8,985 nucleotides of DNA from an uncultured Opitutales bacterium (GCA_937920335.1 CALGUT010000203.1:1-8985); one strand, 5' to 3'. Numbered from the stretch's first letter, positions 1 to 6,735 are shown. The notes: a model not told the origin generated them from the sequence alone. Numbers and translations: made by a program.

Positions 1-2025
1 AAGCTCGGCTCCATACGAGTGGCGTCAACTGAACCAGGCCAGGCAAATACGCGAAAGCTTACAAAGCAACCCGGTCACTTTACACAACCCATCTTCTCAC
101 CCAATGGGAAGAGCGTTGTCTACATAAAAACCGGAGGAGGCTTCTTGCGCTCCGGCTTGTGGTCCAGAGACACCGGTATTTACCAGATTCCCGTGCACGC
201 AGGCGAAGCCAGACGCATTGTCAAAAACGGAGCGAACCCCCAATTCTCCAACGAAAATGACCGCCTCTACTTCATTCGCGGAAAACGAGAAAAGGATGCG
301 GACAACCTGGGATTGTTCTCCATCGGTCTCGACGGGAAAGACGAACAACAACACTACACGAGCTCATGGGCGACAGACTACCAACTTTCTTCGGACGGCA
401 ATTGGGTCGCTTTTATAGAGAGATTCAATGTTTACCTGGCTCCATTTATAAAATCGAGCAACCCGATCATGGTAGGCCCAAAGGTAAAAGCCATTCCCGT
501 CGCGAGGGTTAGCGAAGAAGCGGGCATCAACGTTCACTTTTCAGGGGATTCACAATCCCTACACTGGTCACTCGGACCCACCTTATACTCAAGAAGCCTC
601 AAAGACACCTTCACGTTTCTTGATGGTGCTTCGGAGGAGGCTTCAGAGAAGCCCGTCAATGAACAGATTATCGGGTTTAAATCAAACTACACAAAACCTG
701 AAGGCCGAGTAGCCTTGGTCGGAGGAACTATCGTATCGATGAGCGATGCGGGGACCATTGAGAATGGAGTCATTCTCATTGAAAAAAATCGTATCCTGTC
801 TGTGGGCACAGAAAACAACATAAGTATCCCAGAAGGCACACAAATCATCGACATATCAGGTCAAGTCGTGCTTCCCGGACTGGTCGACACGCACGCGCAC
901 GGAGCGATGGCCACGCAACAAATCAACCCACAACAGAATTGGGTAGACTACGCACGCCTGGCATTTGGCGTAACGACCATTCACGATCCTTCCAATGACA
1001 CATTGAGCATTTTCGCAGCCAGCGAAATGAGTAAAGCGGGAATTATTACAGCTCCACGTATTTTCTCCACAGGTACAATTCTCTACGGAGCGACAGGAGC
1101 GTTTAAGGCCGAGGTCAACAGTTTGGAAGACGCACAGTTTCACCTCAAACGGATGAAAGCCGTGGGGGCTTTTTCAGTTAAGAGCTATAACCAGCCAAGA
1201 AGAGATCAACGTCAGCAGATTCTGGCGGCTGCCCGAGAAATCGATATGATGGTCGTTCCTGAAGGCGGAGCAACATTCATGGACAATATGAATATGATCG
1301 TCGATGGACATACTGGAATCGAACACACCCTTTCTGTGCAATCTATTTACGACGATGTCCTGGATCTCTGGCGGGACACTGGCGTAGGCTACACCCCCAC
1401 CCTTTCGGTGGCCTATGGTGGCCTAACCGGGGAAAACTACTGGTACCAGGTGGACGAGCTCTGGAAACACGAACGGCTTAAATCTTACATACCCCCACAA
1501 CGTCTGGAGCCAAGCGCCCGACGTCGACTAATGGCACCCGAGGAAGACTTTAACCACAAGATCGTCGCCCAAATTGCTAAACAAACCTACGACCAGGGAG
1601 GCATGGTTCAGGCAGGAGGCCACGGGCAGCTCAATGGGATCGATACGCATTGGGAAGTCTGGAGCCTCGTTCAGGGCGGTATGACTCCGTCCGAGGCACT
1701 CGAGTGCGGCACATTGCATGGAGCCCGTTATCTCGGACTGGACAATGACCTGGGATCCATTGAAGCCGGGAAACTGGCAGACATTATTGTAATCGAACCC
1801 GGCAAGGATCCGCGACAGAATATCCGGCACTCTGAGTTCATTCAGTATGTGGTGGCCAATGGTCGCGTCTTTGAGGCAGATAGCATGAACGAAATTGGAA
1901 ACAAAGAGCAGCAACGACGGCCTTTCTTCTGGGAAAATGACCATGCAGGCGTTGGGCTTCTGACAGCACCTCCAGAAGCGGCATTCTGTCATGGCTGCCC
2001 GGGAAGAGAACATCTCCGTCACTAA
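1..2025 (+). CDS. PD40 beta-propeller / metal-dependent amidohydrolase, 5'-truncated by window edge
   Basis: The reading frame is open from base 1 to TAA at 2023-2025, so the gene starts upstream. The GTG at 19 (V7 of the visible frame) is probably internal. Numbering here takes that GTG as residue 1. Residues about 1-190 carry beta-propeller blades of the PD40/TolB type, such as FTQPIFSPNGKSVVYI. The amidohydrolase domain follows. It has the entry strand VVLPGLVDTHAHG with metal ligands H292 and H294, a lysine in SVKSY (K388) placed where the carboxylated lysine lies, and DGHTGIEH (H431, H436). It then has AGGHGQLNGIDTHWEVW and the closing GSIEAGKLADIIVIEPGKDP. Known members of this family run to roughly 1000-1100 residues and are usually exported, so about a third is missing here, including any signal peptide. 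The substrate is not predictable; family members are often called imidazolonepropionase-like or prolidase-like. Oddities: the usual catalytic Asp of the AGTD motif is replaced by GGHGQ, and the tail carries CHGC (C657, C660). Confidence 0.9.
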   Translation, partial: KLGSIRVASTEPGQANTRKLTKQPGHFTQPIFSPNGKSVVYIKTGGGFLRSGLWSRDTGIYQIPVHAGEARRIVKNGANPQFSNENDRLYFIRGKREKDADNLGLFSIGLDGKDEQQHYTSSWATDYQLSSDGNWVAFIERFNVYLAPFIKSSNPIMVGPKVKAIPVARVSEEAGINVHFSGDSQSLHWSLGPTLYSRSLKDTFTFLDGASEEASEKPVNEQIIGFKSNYTKPEGRVALVGGTIVSMSDAGTIENGVILIEKNRILSVGTENNISIPEGTQIIDISGQVVLPGLVDTHAHGAMATQQINPQQNWVDYARLAFGVTTIHDPSNDTLSIFAASEMSKAGIITAPRIFSTGTILYGATGAFKAEVNSLEDAQFHLKRMKAVGAFSVKSYNQPRRDQRQQILAAAREIDMMVVPEGGATFMDNMNMIVDGHTGIEHTLSVQSIYDDVLDLWRDTGVGYTPTLSVAYGGLTGENYWYQVDELWKHERLKSYIPPQRLEPSARRRLMAPEEDFNHKIVAQIAKQTYDQGGMVQAGGHGQLNGIDTHWEVWSLVQGGMTPSEALECGTLHGARYLGLDNDLGSIEAGKLADIIVIEPGKDPRQNIRHSEFIQYVVANGRVFEADSMNEIGNKEQQRRPFFWENDHAGVGLLTAPPEAAFCHGCPGREHLRH

Positions 2026-2186
2026 CGAGATCATTATCCTGAAGAGTGAAATGGTCGGAAGAAGCACAGAACAATCCCTCCTGTGGAGCATCTGAATCAA
2101 CCCATCCACGCGAGCGTGAGAATTGAGGTGTACGGCTGCACAATAGTATTGCGCGGGGTGCCGGGTTTGCCTTGGCTGCCCAGCCT

Positions 2187-5024
2187 ATGCCGGTAGAGCT
2201 AACCAAAGATTTATTGGTAGACCTGGGAGGTTGGTCTATCCTGAAAGAAGCACGGAATCTGCAGTATGCAGGTTGTGTTCGCGAAGTACAATGGGAAGGC
2301 AAACTACTCCAAGGCGAAGTACGCGTGGGTGAGAGGGGATTCTTCCCACGACTCAATCTCCGATCGACGATCTTTGCCGAGAATCAATGCAACTGCCGCA
2401 ACGGACAGACCGGGCAGGTATGTGCTCATGCGATCGCGCTCTGCCTTGAGGAAATGGCGCCGAAACCGGAACCGCTGGCTGAGCCTGAACCTCTCATTGA
2501 AGAGGCTATCGAAGCAGAACCGCTTTTGAAATCCCTCGTTCTCTCAGAAGAAAAAGGGATCCACCTGCGCTTTAAGGTATTCCTTCCGCCAAACCTTGAA
2601 CTCACAGCTTCCAAGGATCGCATCATGGTTAAAGTCGAGGCAGAAGAAGCCGATGGCTCTACCTACCCACCTGAGAAAATAGACCGCGGCAGGGCCTATC
2701 GACTGAGCTTGCCTTACCTCACAGTCGCATCACTCATAGAATCCTGGTGCGACGGGAAACTCTTTGGCCTCTTGCAGTTGGATAGAACAAAACTCACCAA
2801 ACTCCTCAAAGCCCTCAAAGCAGAACCCGCCGTATTCTGGATCAACAAACCCAAGGAACCGATAAAATGGCTTGGGGAGATGTTACCCGGCGTACATCTT
2901 CACTTGGATCCGCCAGAACCCCCAGTTGAGGAAACGCCCCCTTCACCTCCTACAAGAAAGACTCCCTCTAAAGCAGTCGCCGCTCGCCCTAAATCGAGCC
3001 GGGAGTCCTCTGGCCCCCAATCCGCCATCGTTGATGGTTCTCCCAATTTCCTGGCCATACAACTGCCACCCCGTAGCGCGGTGGACTACGAGCAGATACT
3101 TAATCTTGTTAAGGACCATGGTTTCAAACTGGAACCTTCGAATCGGCGATGGTGGCTTCGTGACCGACACAAGACGCTCAACTTTCTGGCCGAGTATTAC
3201 GAAACCCTCCAACAAACACATCGCGCTAAATTCACCTCTAATTTTGAAAAACAATTCCGTCATCTGGAGCTCGCAGAAGTCACAACCGATATCAAAGAGC
3301 TGGGTGACGAATTTGAAGTATCCCTCTCCCTCGGATCAGCCGAAGATACCGCAACGATTCAAAGCGAACTAAACCGCGGCAAGATGTACTGGGACTCGGG
3401 CGACAAACTATTTATCGTCCCTCAAAAAACCGTTACTGCCTACACGGAACTCCAGCAAAAGCTGGACAATAACCCCTTCCGTCCGCTCACCGCCCAATCA
3501 AGGCTGCGACTAAAATCCTGGCAACTCGCCGATGCCGAAGGGCTCATGGGTGACGTCGTTCACAATTTTGAGACTCCAGACACCTGGAAGAAGCGGAGCG
3601 AAGCACTCAATAACCTATCGGCGCTCAAGGAAGCACCGGCCGGTGACTATCTTTCCAAGACCATGCGGCTTTATCAAAAAATCGGCACAGCATGGATGTA
3701 CCATCTCTTTGATAACAAGCTTGCCGGGATCTTAGCTGACGAGATGGGACTCGGGAAAACGTTACAGGCTCTCGGCCTCGTTCAGGCACTTTTAACAAAA
3801 AGCAAAGGTCAGGTACTCATCGTCTGTCCTGCCGGCCTTCTGACCAACTGGCAACGGGAGGCACTGCGATTTACACCTGGACTGAAGACTCTCATCCACC
3901 ACGGACCTTCCAGAACAACATCGGTTGAAGGGTGGCACGGCGCTGACATCATATTTACCTCCTATACGACTCTGACTAGAGACATTGACTGGATCGCCCC
4001 CGAAGAGTTTCTGACAGTTATCGCGGACGAGGCCCAACATATCAAAAACCGCAGGACCCAAAACGCTCGCTCACTCAGGGCGCTCAAATCCAACGGTCGC
4101 TTTCTCCTCACCGGAACACCTATCGAAAACTCAATCCAGGATCTTCAATCTCTCTTCGATTTCCTGCTTCCGGGTTACCTCGCCAAAACACCGAAAGGGA
4201 TCAACCACGACGAAAGGGCCTGGTATCATCAGCGGATGCGACAGCAAGCGGCTCCCTACATACTCCGTCGCACAAAGCTCCAAGTTGCGCCCGAACTACC
4301 AGCGAAGATTGAACAAGTCATTTACTGTGATCCGACGACCGAGCAAAAGGCGTTCTACGAATCCGTTCGTAAGAAAAGCGAGGAAGAGATCTTCAATTTA
4401 GAGATGTCCGGAGCGAAAGAAGGACGTCTCAAAATGGCAGCTTTTACCCAATTACTGCGGCTTCGTCAGGTCTGTGCTGACCCACGCATATTAAAGGATA
4501 CTTTCAAAGCAGATCATTCGGCCAAGTGGCTGGCATTCAAGGAAGTTCTTGATGAAGCCACTGACGGAGGGCACCGCATTTTAGTTTTTTCGCAATTCGT
4601 ATCCGTTCTTTCCTTACTGAAAAAAGAACTCACGGAGCAAAACATCCCGTTTTGTTACATCGATGGGTCGACAAAAGACCGACTGGGTGAAGCAGACCGT
4701 TTCAACGGTGACGAAAGCATACCGGTATTCCTGATTTCTCTCAAAGCAGGGGGCACCGGACTCAATCTCACAGGCGCGGATACCGTCGTGCACTTTGACC
4801 CGTGGTGGAATCCAGCTGTCGAGGCTCAAGCCACCGACCGCGCCCACCGAATAGGCCAAACGAAAGTAGTAACCAGCATTAAACTCATTATTTCGGGGAG
4901 TGTTGAAGAAAAAGTCTTGGAGCTTCAGCGACAAAAGGCTGACTTGCTCAAAGGACTTTTTGAAGAGAGTGAAGCCACCGGCGGCAGCCTGAGCCTAGAC
5001 GAGCTGAAGTCATTAATGAACTAG
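2187..5024 (+). CDS. SWIM zinc-finger SNF2-family DNA-dependent ATPase/helicase
   Basis: This is a 945-residue SNF2-type (superfamily 2) ATPase predicted to translocate on double-stranded DNA and remodel protein-DNA complexes in the cytoplasm. Domains in order: a SWIM zinc finger CxC(8)CxH (C68, C70, C79, H81); a Pro/Glu-rich stretch with PEPL repeats (about 92-110); a middle region with a basic and proline-rich linker (about 242-281); a SNF2-associated region; then the ATPase core. Core motifs are Walker A DEMGLGKT (K524), Walker B DEAQ (614-617), LTGTP (641-645), AGGTGLNLTGAD, the FDPWWNP segment, and QATDRAHRIGQ (881-891) with the arginine fingers. DEAQ instead of DEAH/DEGH is common in bacterial SNF2 proteins. 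I chose ATG 2187 because family members start with similar M-x-LT-x-LL sequences. An in-frame TTG at 2172 would add five residues. The frame is closed by TGA at 2124 and no clear Shine-Dalgarno precedes either start. The gene stands alone, with no methylase or nuclease partner. Confidence 0.95.
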   Translation: MPVELTKDLLVDLGGWSILKEARNLQYAGCVREVQWEGKLLQGEVRVGERGFFPRLNLRSTIFAENQCNCRNGQTGQVCAHAIALCLEEMAPKPEPLAEPEPLIEEAIEAEPLLKSLVLSEEKGIHLRFKVFLPPNLELTASKDRIMVKVEAEEADGSTYPPEKIDRGRAYRLSLPYLTVASLIESWCDGKLFGLLQLDRTKLTKLLKALKAEPAVFWINKPKEPIKWLGEMLPGVHLHLDPPEPPVEETPPSPPTRKTPSKAVAARPKSSRESSGPQSAIVDGSPNFLAIQLPPRSAVDYEQILNLVKDHGFKLEPSNRRWWLRDRHKTLNFLAEYYETLQQTHRAKFTSNFEKQFRHLELAEVTTDIKELGDEFEVSLSLGSAEDTATIQSELNRGKMYWDSGDKLFIVPQKTVTAYTELQQKLDNNPFRPLTAQSRLRLKSWQLADAEGLMGDVVHNFETPDTWKKRSEALNNLSALKEAPAGDYLSKTMRLYQKIGTAWMYHLFDNKLAGILADEMGLGKTLQALGLVQALLTKSKGQVLIVCPAGLLTNWQREALRFTPGLKTLIHHGPSRTTSVEGWHGADIIFTSYTTLTRDIDWIAPEEFLTVIADEAQHIKNRRTQNARSLRALKSNGRFLLTGTPIENSIQDLQSLFDFLLPGYLAKTPKGINHDERAWYHQRMRQQAAPYILRRTKLQVAPELPAKIEQVIYCDPTTEQKAFYESVRKKSEEEIFNLEMSGAKEGRLKMAAFTQLLRLRQVCADPRILKDTFKADHSAKWLAFKEVLDEATDGGHRILVFSQFVSVLSLLKKELTEQNIPFCYIDGSTKDRLGEADRFNGDESIPVFLISLKAGGTGLNLTGADTVVHFDPWWNPAVEAQATDRAHRIGQTKVVTSIKLIISGSVEEKVLELQRQKADLLKGLFEESEATGGSLSLDELKSLMN

Positions 5025-5142
5025 CAAACAACTTCCAAGATCCTTGGGGACATTGGATTAACTTCAGGATTTCTTTAAGAATCGAATTCTGGTCAATCGA
5101 AGAGTGCTGGGAGCGGTAACCCACAATCCGGATAGGTCCCAG

Positions 5143-5156
5143 TCTGCAAATGCAGA
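5143..5156. repeat. Perfect-arm palindrome, possible operator
   Basis: TCTGCA, a two-base AA centre, then TGCAGA. The 6-bp arms match perfectly. The site lies about 165 bases upstream of the small gene at 5320. The symmetry would suit a dimeric DNA-binding protein, but no regulator gene lies next to it and one such site can arise by chance. Confidence 0.3.
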
Positions 5157-5175
5157 TCTACTGTCGTAAACCAGA

Positions 5176-5208
5176 AAGTAATCATTCGATTGGTAAAGGT
5201 AAGTAATC
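5176..5208. repeat. Direct repeat of AAGTAATC, two copies 25 bp apart
   Basis: AAGTAATC occurs at 5176-5183 and again at 5201-5208, in the same orientation, starting 25 bases apart (about 2.4 helical turns). The repeat sits 112-144 bases upstream of the gene at 5320. It could be a tandem regulator site, but two 8-bp copies are weak evidence. Confidence 0.25.
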
Positions 5209-5269
5209 GTATCTCATGATGGGGCCTGATTTACACTCTCCAAAATTTTCCTAGGATCGAATAATTCAA

Positions 5270-5298
5270 TTGTCAACGAACCCTCAATTTAATAAATT
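5270..5298 (+). promoter_or_regulatory. Possible sigma-70-type promoter of the 5320 gene
   Basis: TTGTCA at 5270-5275 (5 of 6 to the -35 consensus) is followed after 17 bases by TAAATT at 5293-5298 (4 of 6 to the -10 consensus). Transcription would start about 15 bases before the ATG and leave a very short leader containing the ribosome binding site. The surrounding DNA is AT-rich, so a chance match is quite possible. Confidence 0.3.
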
Positions 5299-5305
5299 TA
5301 AAACT

Positions 5306-5310
5306 CGGAG
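5306..5310 (+). promoter_or_regulatory. Ribosome binding site of the small HisKA-like gene
   Basis: CGGAG (GGAG core) ends 9 bases before ATG 5320. It is one of only two convincing Shine-Dalgarno sites in the window and supports both the reality and the start of this short gene. Confidence 0.5.
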
Positions 5311-5319
5311 TTTAAACCC

Positions 5320-5535
5320 ATGGCTTCCACTTCACCACAGTCTTTTAGAAAGCTCATTCACGACCTCAATCAAGTGGTCTTCTTAATTAGAGGGCATTGC
5401 GATTTGGCTAATATTACGGATGACCCAGATACGGTAAAAGATCATCTAAAACAAGTTGAACTTTCCCTAGCCAACTTTGGAGATATTGCAAAAAAACTGA
5501 AGGACAAACAGCTGGAATTGGCTCCGAACGAATAA
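5320..5535 (+). CDS. 71-residue stand-alone HisKA/DHp-like protein
   Basis: This is a small protein that looks like an isolated histidine-kinase dimerisation/phosphoacceptor hairpin. Helix 1 (about residues 8-31) carries KLIHDLNQVVFLIRGHCDLA. That resembles the H-box of hybrid sensor kinases (HD[LF]NN-x-L-x-x-I-x-G-x-x-x-LA), with H14 at the phosphoacceptor position. After a short turn (TDDPD), helix 2 (about 37-66) is amphipathic with IAKKLKDKQL near its end, as in the second DHp helix. There is no sensor domain, no HATPase_c ATP-binding domain (no N, G1 or G2 box), no receiver domain and no membrane segment. Length, ATG and a GGAG ribosome site support a real complete gene, not a fragment: nothing downstream in any frame restores a kinase. 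The 23-base gap to the next gene suggests co-transcription with the methyltransferase-like gene. The function is unknown; possibilities are a phosphotransfer intermediate, a kinase dimer decoy, or a plain helical hairpin. Confidence 0.75.
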   Translation: MASTSPQSFRKLIHDLNQVVFLIRGHCDLANITDDPDTVKDHLKQVELSLANFGDIAKKLKDKQLELAPNE

Positions 5536-5558
5536 CCGTTAACCTTCAAACACCAATC

Positions 5559-6191
5559 ATGCACCCCCTTGCACATAACCTTCATACCGCAGTCACAAAG
5601 GTCTTATCTCGGATACACCCGCCAAATCGTAGCGATAATCACCTGCATTCCCACGATCGGTTACTCTTCGAACAAGACATCCAGCCGTACTTCATTAATG
5701 ACCCCTCCTGCCGCAACATTTTGTTCGTAGGGTGTGAATATTACACGCAGCACTACAATGCTTGGTATGAGGGTAAGAATTATTGGACATATGATTACAA
5801 TCCAACCAAAAAACGTTTTGGTGGCCGGCAGCACATCATCGATACCATTTCCAATATCGAAACTCACTTTGACCCGAACTCCCTGGACCTAATACTATGC
5901 AACGGGGTTTATGGTTGGGGGCTTTGTGATCGACCTGAAGCAGACAAAGCATTTAACGGTAGCTTTGAGATCCTCAAGCCAGGCGGAGTTCTCATGATTG
6001 GATGGAATGATATCGATGACAAACGTTATAAAATCCCCTGTCCACCTGAAGGACTGGAAAGTTTAAAGCGTTTCGAACCGTTCGTTTTTAAACCCACATG
6101 CACATCCAGAATCATTTCAGATGACGAATTCACGCATGTATTCGATTTTTTTCAGAAGCCTCTAGTCTCACTATCTACAAAGGGTTCCTGA
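5559..6191 (+). CDS. SAM-dependent methyltransferase-like protein (class I fold)
   Basis: This 210-residue cytoplasmic protein has the strand order of a class I (Rossmann-like) methyltransferase. Motif I is NILFVGCEYYT (53-63), an acidic position follows strand 2 (YDYNP, D79), and D95 lies in HIIDTIS. Motif IV is SLDLILCNGVYGWG (108-121) and the post-motif strand is ILKPGGVLMIGWN (138-150), the usual LKPGG signature. The SAM-binding loop is degenerate: VGCE replaces the usual (V/L)GxGxG, so binding or catalysis may be altered, although several small families tolerate this. The substrate cannot be told; the N-terminus is His-rich (residues 2-32). It lies 23 bases after the HisKA-like gene and is probably co-transcribed with it. 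The ATG at 5559 has no visible Shine-Dalgarno. The stop is only 12 bases from the 3' end of an opposite-strand tRNA gene. Fold assignment is fairly sure; activity is not. Confidence 0.8.
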   Translation: MHPLAHNLHTAVTKVLSRIHPPNRSDNHLHSHDRLLFEQDIQPYFINDPSCRNILFVGCEYYTQHYNAWYEGKNYWTYDYNPTKKRFGGRQHIIDTISNIETHFDPNSLDLILCNGVYGWGLCDRPEADKAFNGSFEILKPGGVLMIGWNDIDDKRYKIPCPPEGLESLKRFEPFVFKPTCTSRIISDDEFTHVFDFFQKPLVSLSTKGS

Positions 6192-6203
6192 CGGTTAGAA
6201 TTG

Positions 6204-6275
6204 TGCCCCCGGCGGGAATCGAACCCACATTAACGGTTTAGGAAACCGCGGTTCTATCCATTGAACTACGGGGAC
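6204..6275 (-). tRNA. tRNA-Arg, anticodon CCT
   Basis: Read on the minus strand, 72 bases fold as a complete cloverleaf. It has a 7-bp acceptor stem GTCCCCG/CGGGGGC with one T-G wobble and a D-arm GTTC/GAAC with GG in the loop. The anticodon stem is GCGGT/ACCGT with the loop TTCCTAA, followed by a 4-base variable loop. The T-arm is GTGGG/CCCGC with the loop TTCGATT, and the discriminator is A. The anticodon CCT reads AGG (Arg). The 3' CCA is not encoded (CAATTC follows), so it must be added by the CCA enzyme. U36 and A37 make it a predicted t6A substrate. The 3' end faces the methyltransferase-like gene. Confidence 0.96.
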
Positions 6276-6287
6276 ATCAAACGTTGA

Positions 6288-6316
6288 AATCAATGAACGG
6301 TCCCGATCATCGTCAA
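6288..6316 (-). promoter_or_regulatory. Possible promoter of tRNA-Arg
   Basis: On the minus strand TTGACG (complement of 6311-6316, 5 of 6 to the -35 consensus) is followed after 17 bases by TTGATT (complement of 6288-6293, only 3 of 6 to the -10 consensus), ending 12 bases before the tRNA. The -35 box and spacing are good and the -10 box is poor. Confidence 0.3.
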
Positions 6317-6498
6317 TAGCAATTGGCAGCAATGTTGGCCACACAAAACCCTGGCAAAGGTTCTTACAGCTCACTGAACAGGGCGTTTATTATAAGCAAT
6401 AAGAACCATGACTCGCAAAAAATACACTTCAAAAAAGTTCCAGAAGCCTGTTTTTTAGCTTGCTTCACCCATTTTAACAGATTTGCTCCAATCCTCTT

Positions 6499-6699
6499 AT
6501 GGCAGAAGAAATCACAGAAGAAAACAAGCGCTCATGGAATCCTATGGATCTGGACTTCAAGGACGCCGAAATTTTGTCACGTTACGTAACCGAAACAGGG
6601 AAGATTCTTCCAAACCGGATCACGAAACTATCTACAAGACAGCAACGCCACATAACGAAAGCTATCAAGCGGTCACGCAATATGCTTCTTATGATGTAG
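6499..6699 (+). CDS. rpsR: 30S ribosomal protein bS18
   Basis: This 66-residue protein is a component of the small ribosomal subunit platform, where bS18 pairs with bS6 and binds 16S rRNA. The family core is clear: DFKDAEILSRYVTETGKILP followed by NRITKLSTRQQRHITKAIKR (39-58) and a short basic end. The start is fixed by an in-frame TAA at 6475 with no other ATG, GTG or TTG before 6499. No Shine-Dalgarno is visible. At 66 residues it is a little shorter than the E. coli protein (75) and has no cysteine, so it is not the zinc-binding form. It is not beside rpsF, ssb or rplI, the usual neighbours. Instead it follows a divergent tRNA gene and precedes the Sua5-type gene by 36 bases, probably in one transcript. 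It may be the only rpsR of the genome or a paralogue; the window cannot tell. Confidence 0.95.
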   Translation: MAEEITEENKRSWNPMDLDFKDAEILSRYVTETGKILPNRITKLSTRQQRHITKAIKRSRNMLLMM

Positions 6700-6721
6700 G
6701 GTGGTTGCCCCGCTAATCGAT

Positions 6722-6727
6722 AGAGGG
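6722..6727 (+). promoter_or_regulatory. Ribosome binding site of the Sua5/TsaC gene
   Basis: AGAGGG (GAGG core) ends 8 bases before ATG 6736, at good spacing, and supports that start. Confidence 0.5.
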
Positions 6728-6735
6728 TCGCACTA

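Larger units (their letters stand above)
5025..5319. other. AT-rich intergenic region with small repeats
   Basis: This 295-base gap separates the SNF2 gene from the small gene at 5320. I see no credible ORF or structured RNA in it. It holds a 14-bp palindrome (5143-5156), an 8-bp direct repeat (5176-5183 and 5201-5208), a weak hairpin just after the SNF2 stop (arms 5035-5039 and 5043-5047, with no T-run), and a possible promoter ending near 5298. This makes it the likely control region of the 5320-6191 unit. Confidence 0.6.

Noticed and set aside
2107..2118. CACGC-GA-GCGTG inverted repeat upstream of the helicase gene
   Set aside because: A hairpin would need a two-base loop or a four-pair stem, and as an operator it is a single short site with nothing else to support it.
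2123..2149. Possible promoter of the helicase gene (TTGAGG with TAGTAT)
   Set aside because: Both boxes match only 4 of 6 and the spacing is 15 bases, so it is not better than chance.
1528..2356. Long minus-strand open frames under the amidohydrolase end and helicase start
   Set aside because: They are antisense to well-supported coding sequence, their translations look random (Arg/Ser/Pro/Cys-rich), and they match no family.
5032..5049. Hairpin (CCAAG-ATC-CTTGG) just after the helicase stop as a terminator
   Set aside because: The stem has five perfect pairs plus wobbles, the loop is three bases, and no T-run follows. Too weak to call.
6386..6396. TATTAT/TATAAG as a -10 box for rpsR
   Set aside because: No acceptable -35 box lies 16-18 bases upstream and the site is about 100 bases from the gene. 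A promoter is likely in this leader but I cannot place it.
6323..6589. 88-codon open frame overlapping the start of rpsR
   Set aside because: The translation has no recognisable pattern, runs through the AT-rich leader into rpsR in another frame, and is explained by the certain bS18 gene.
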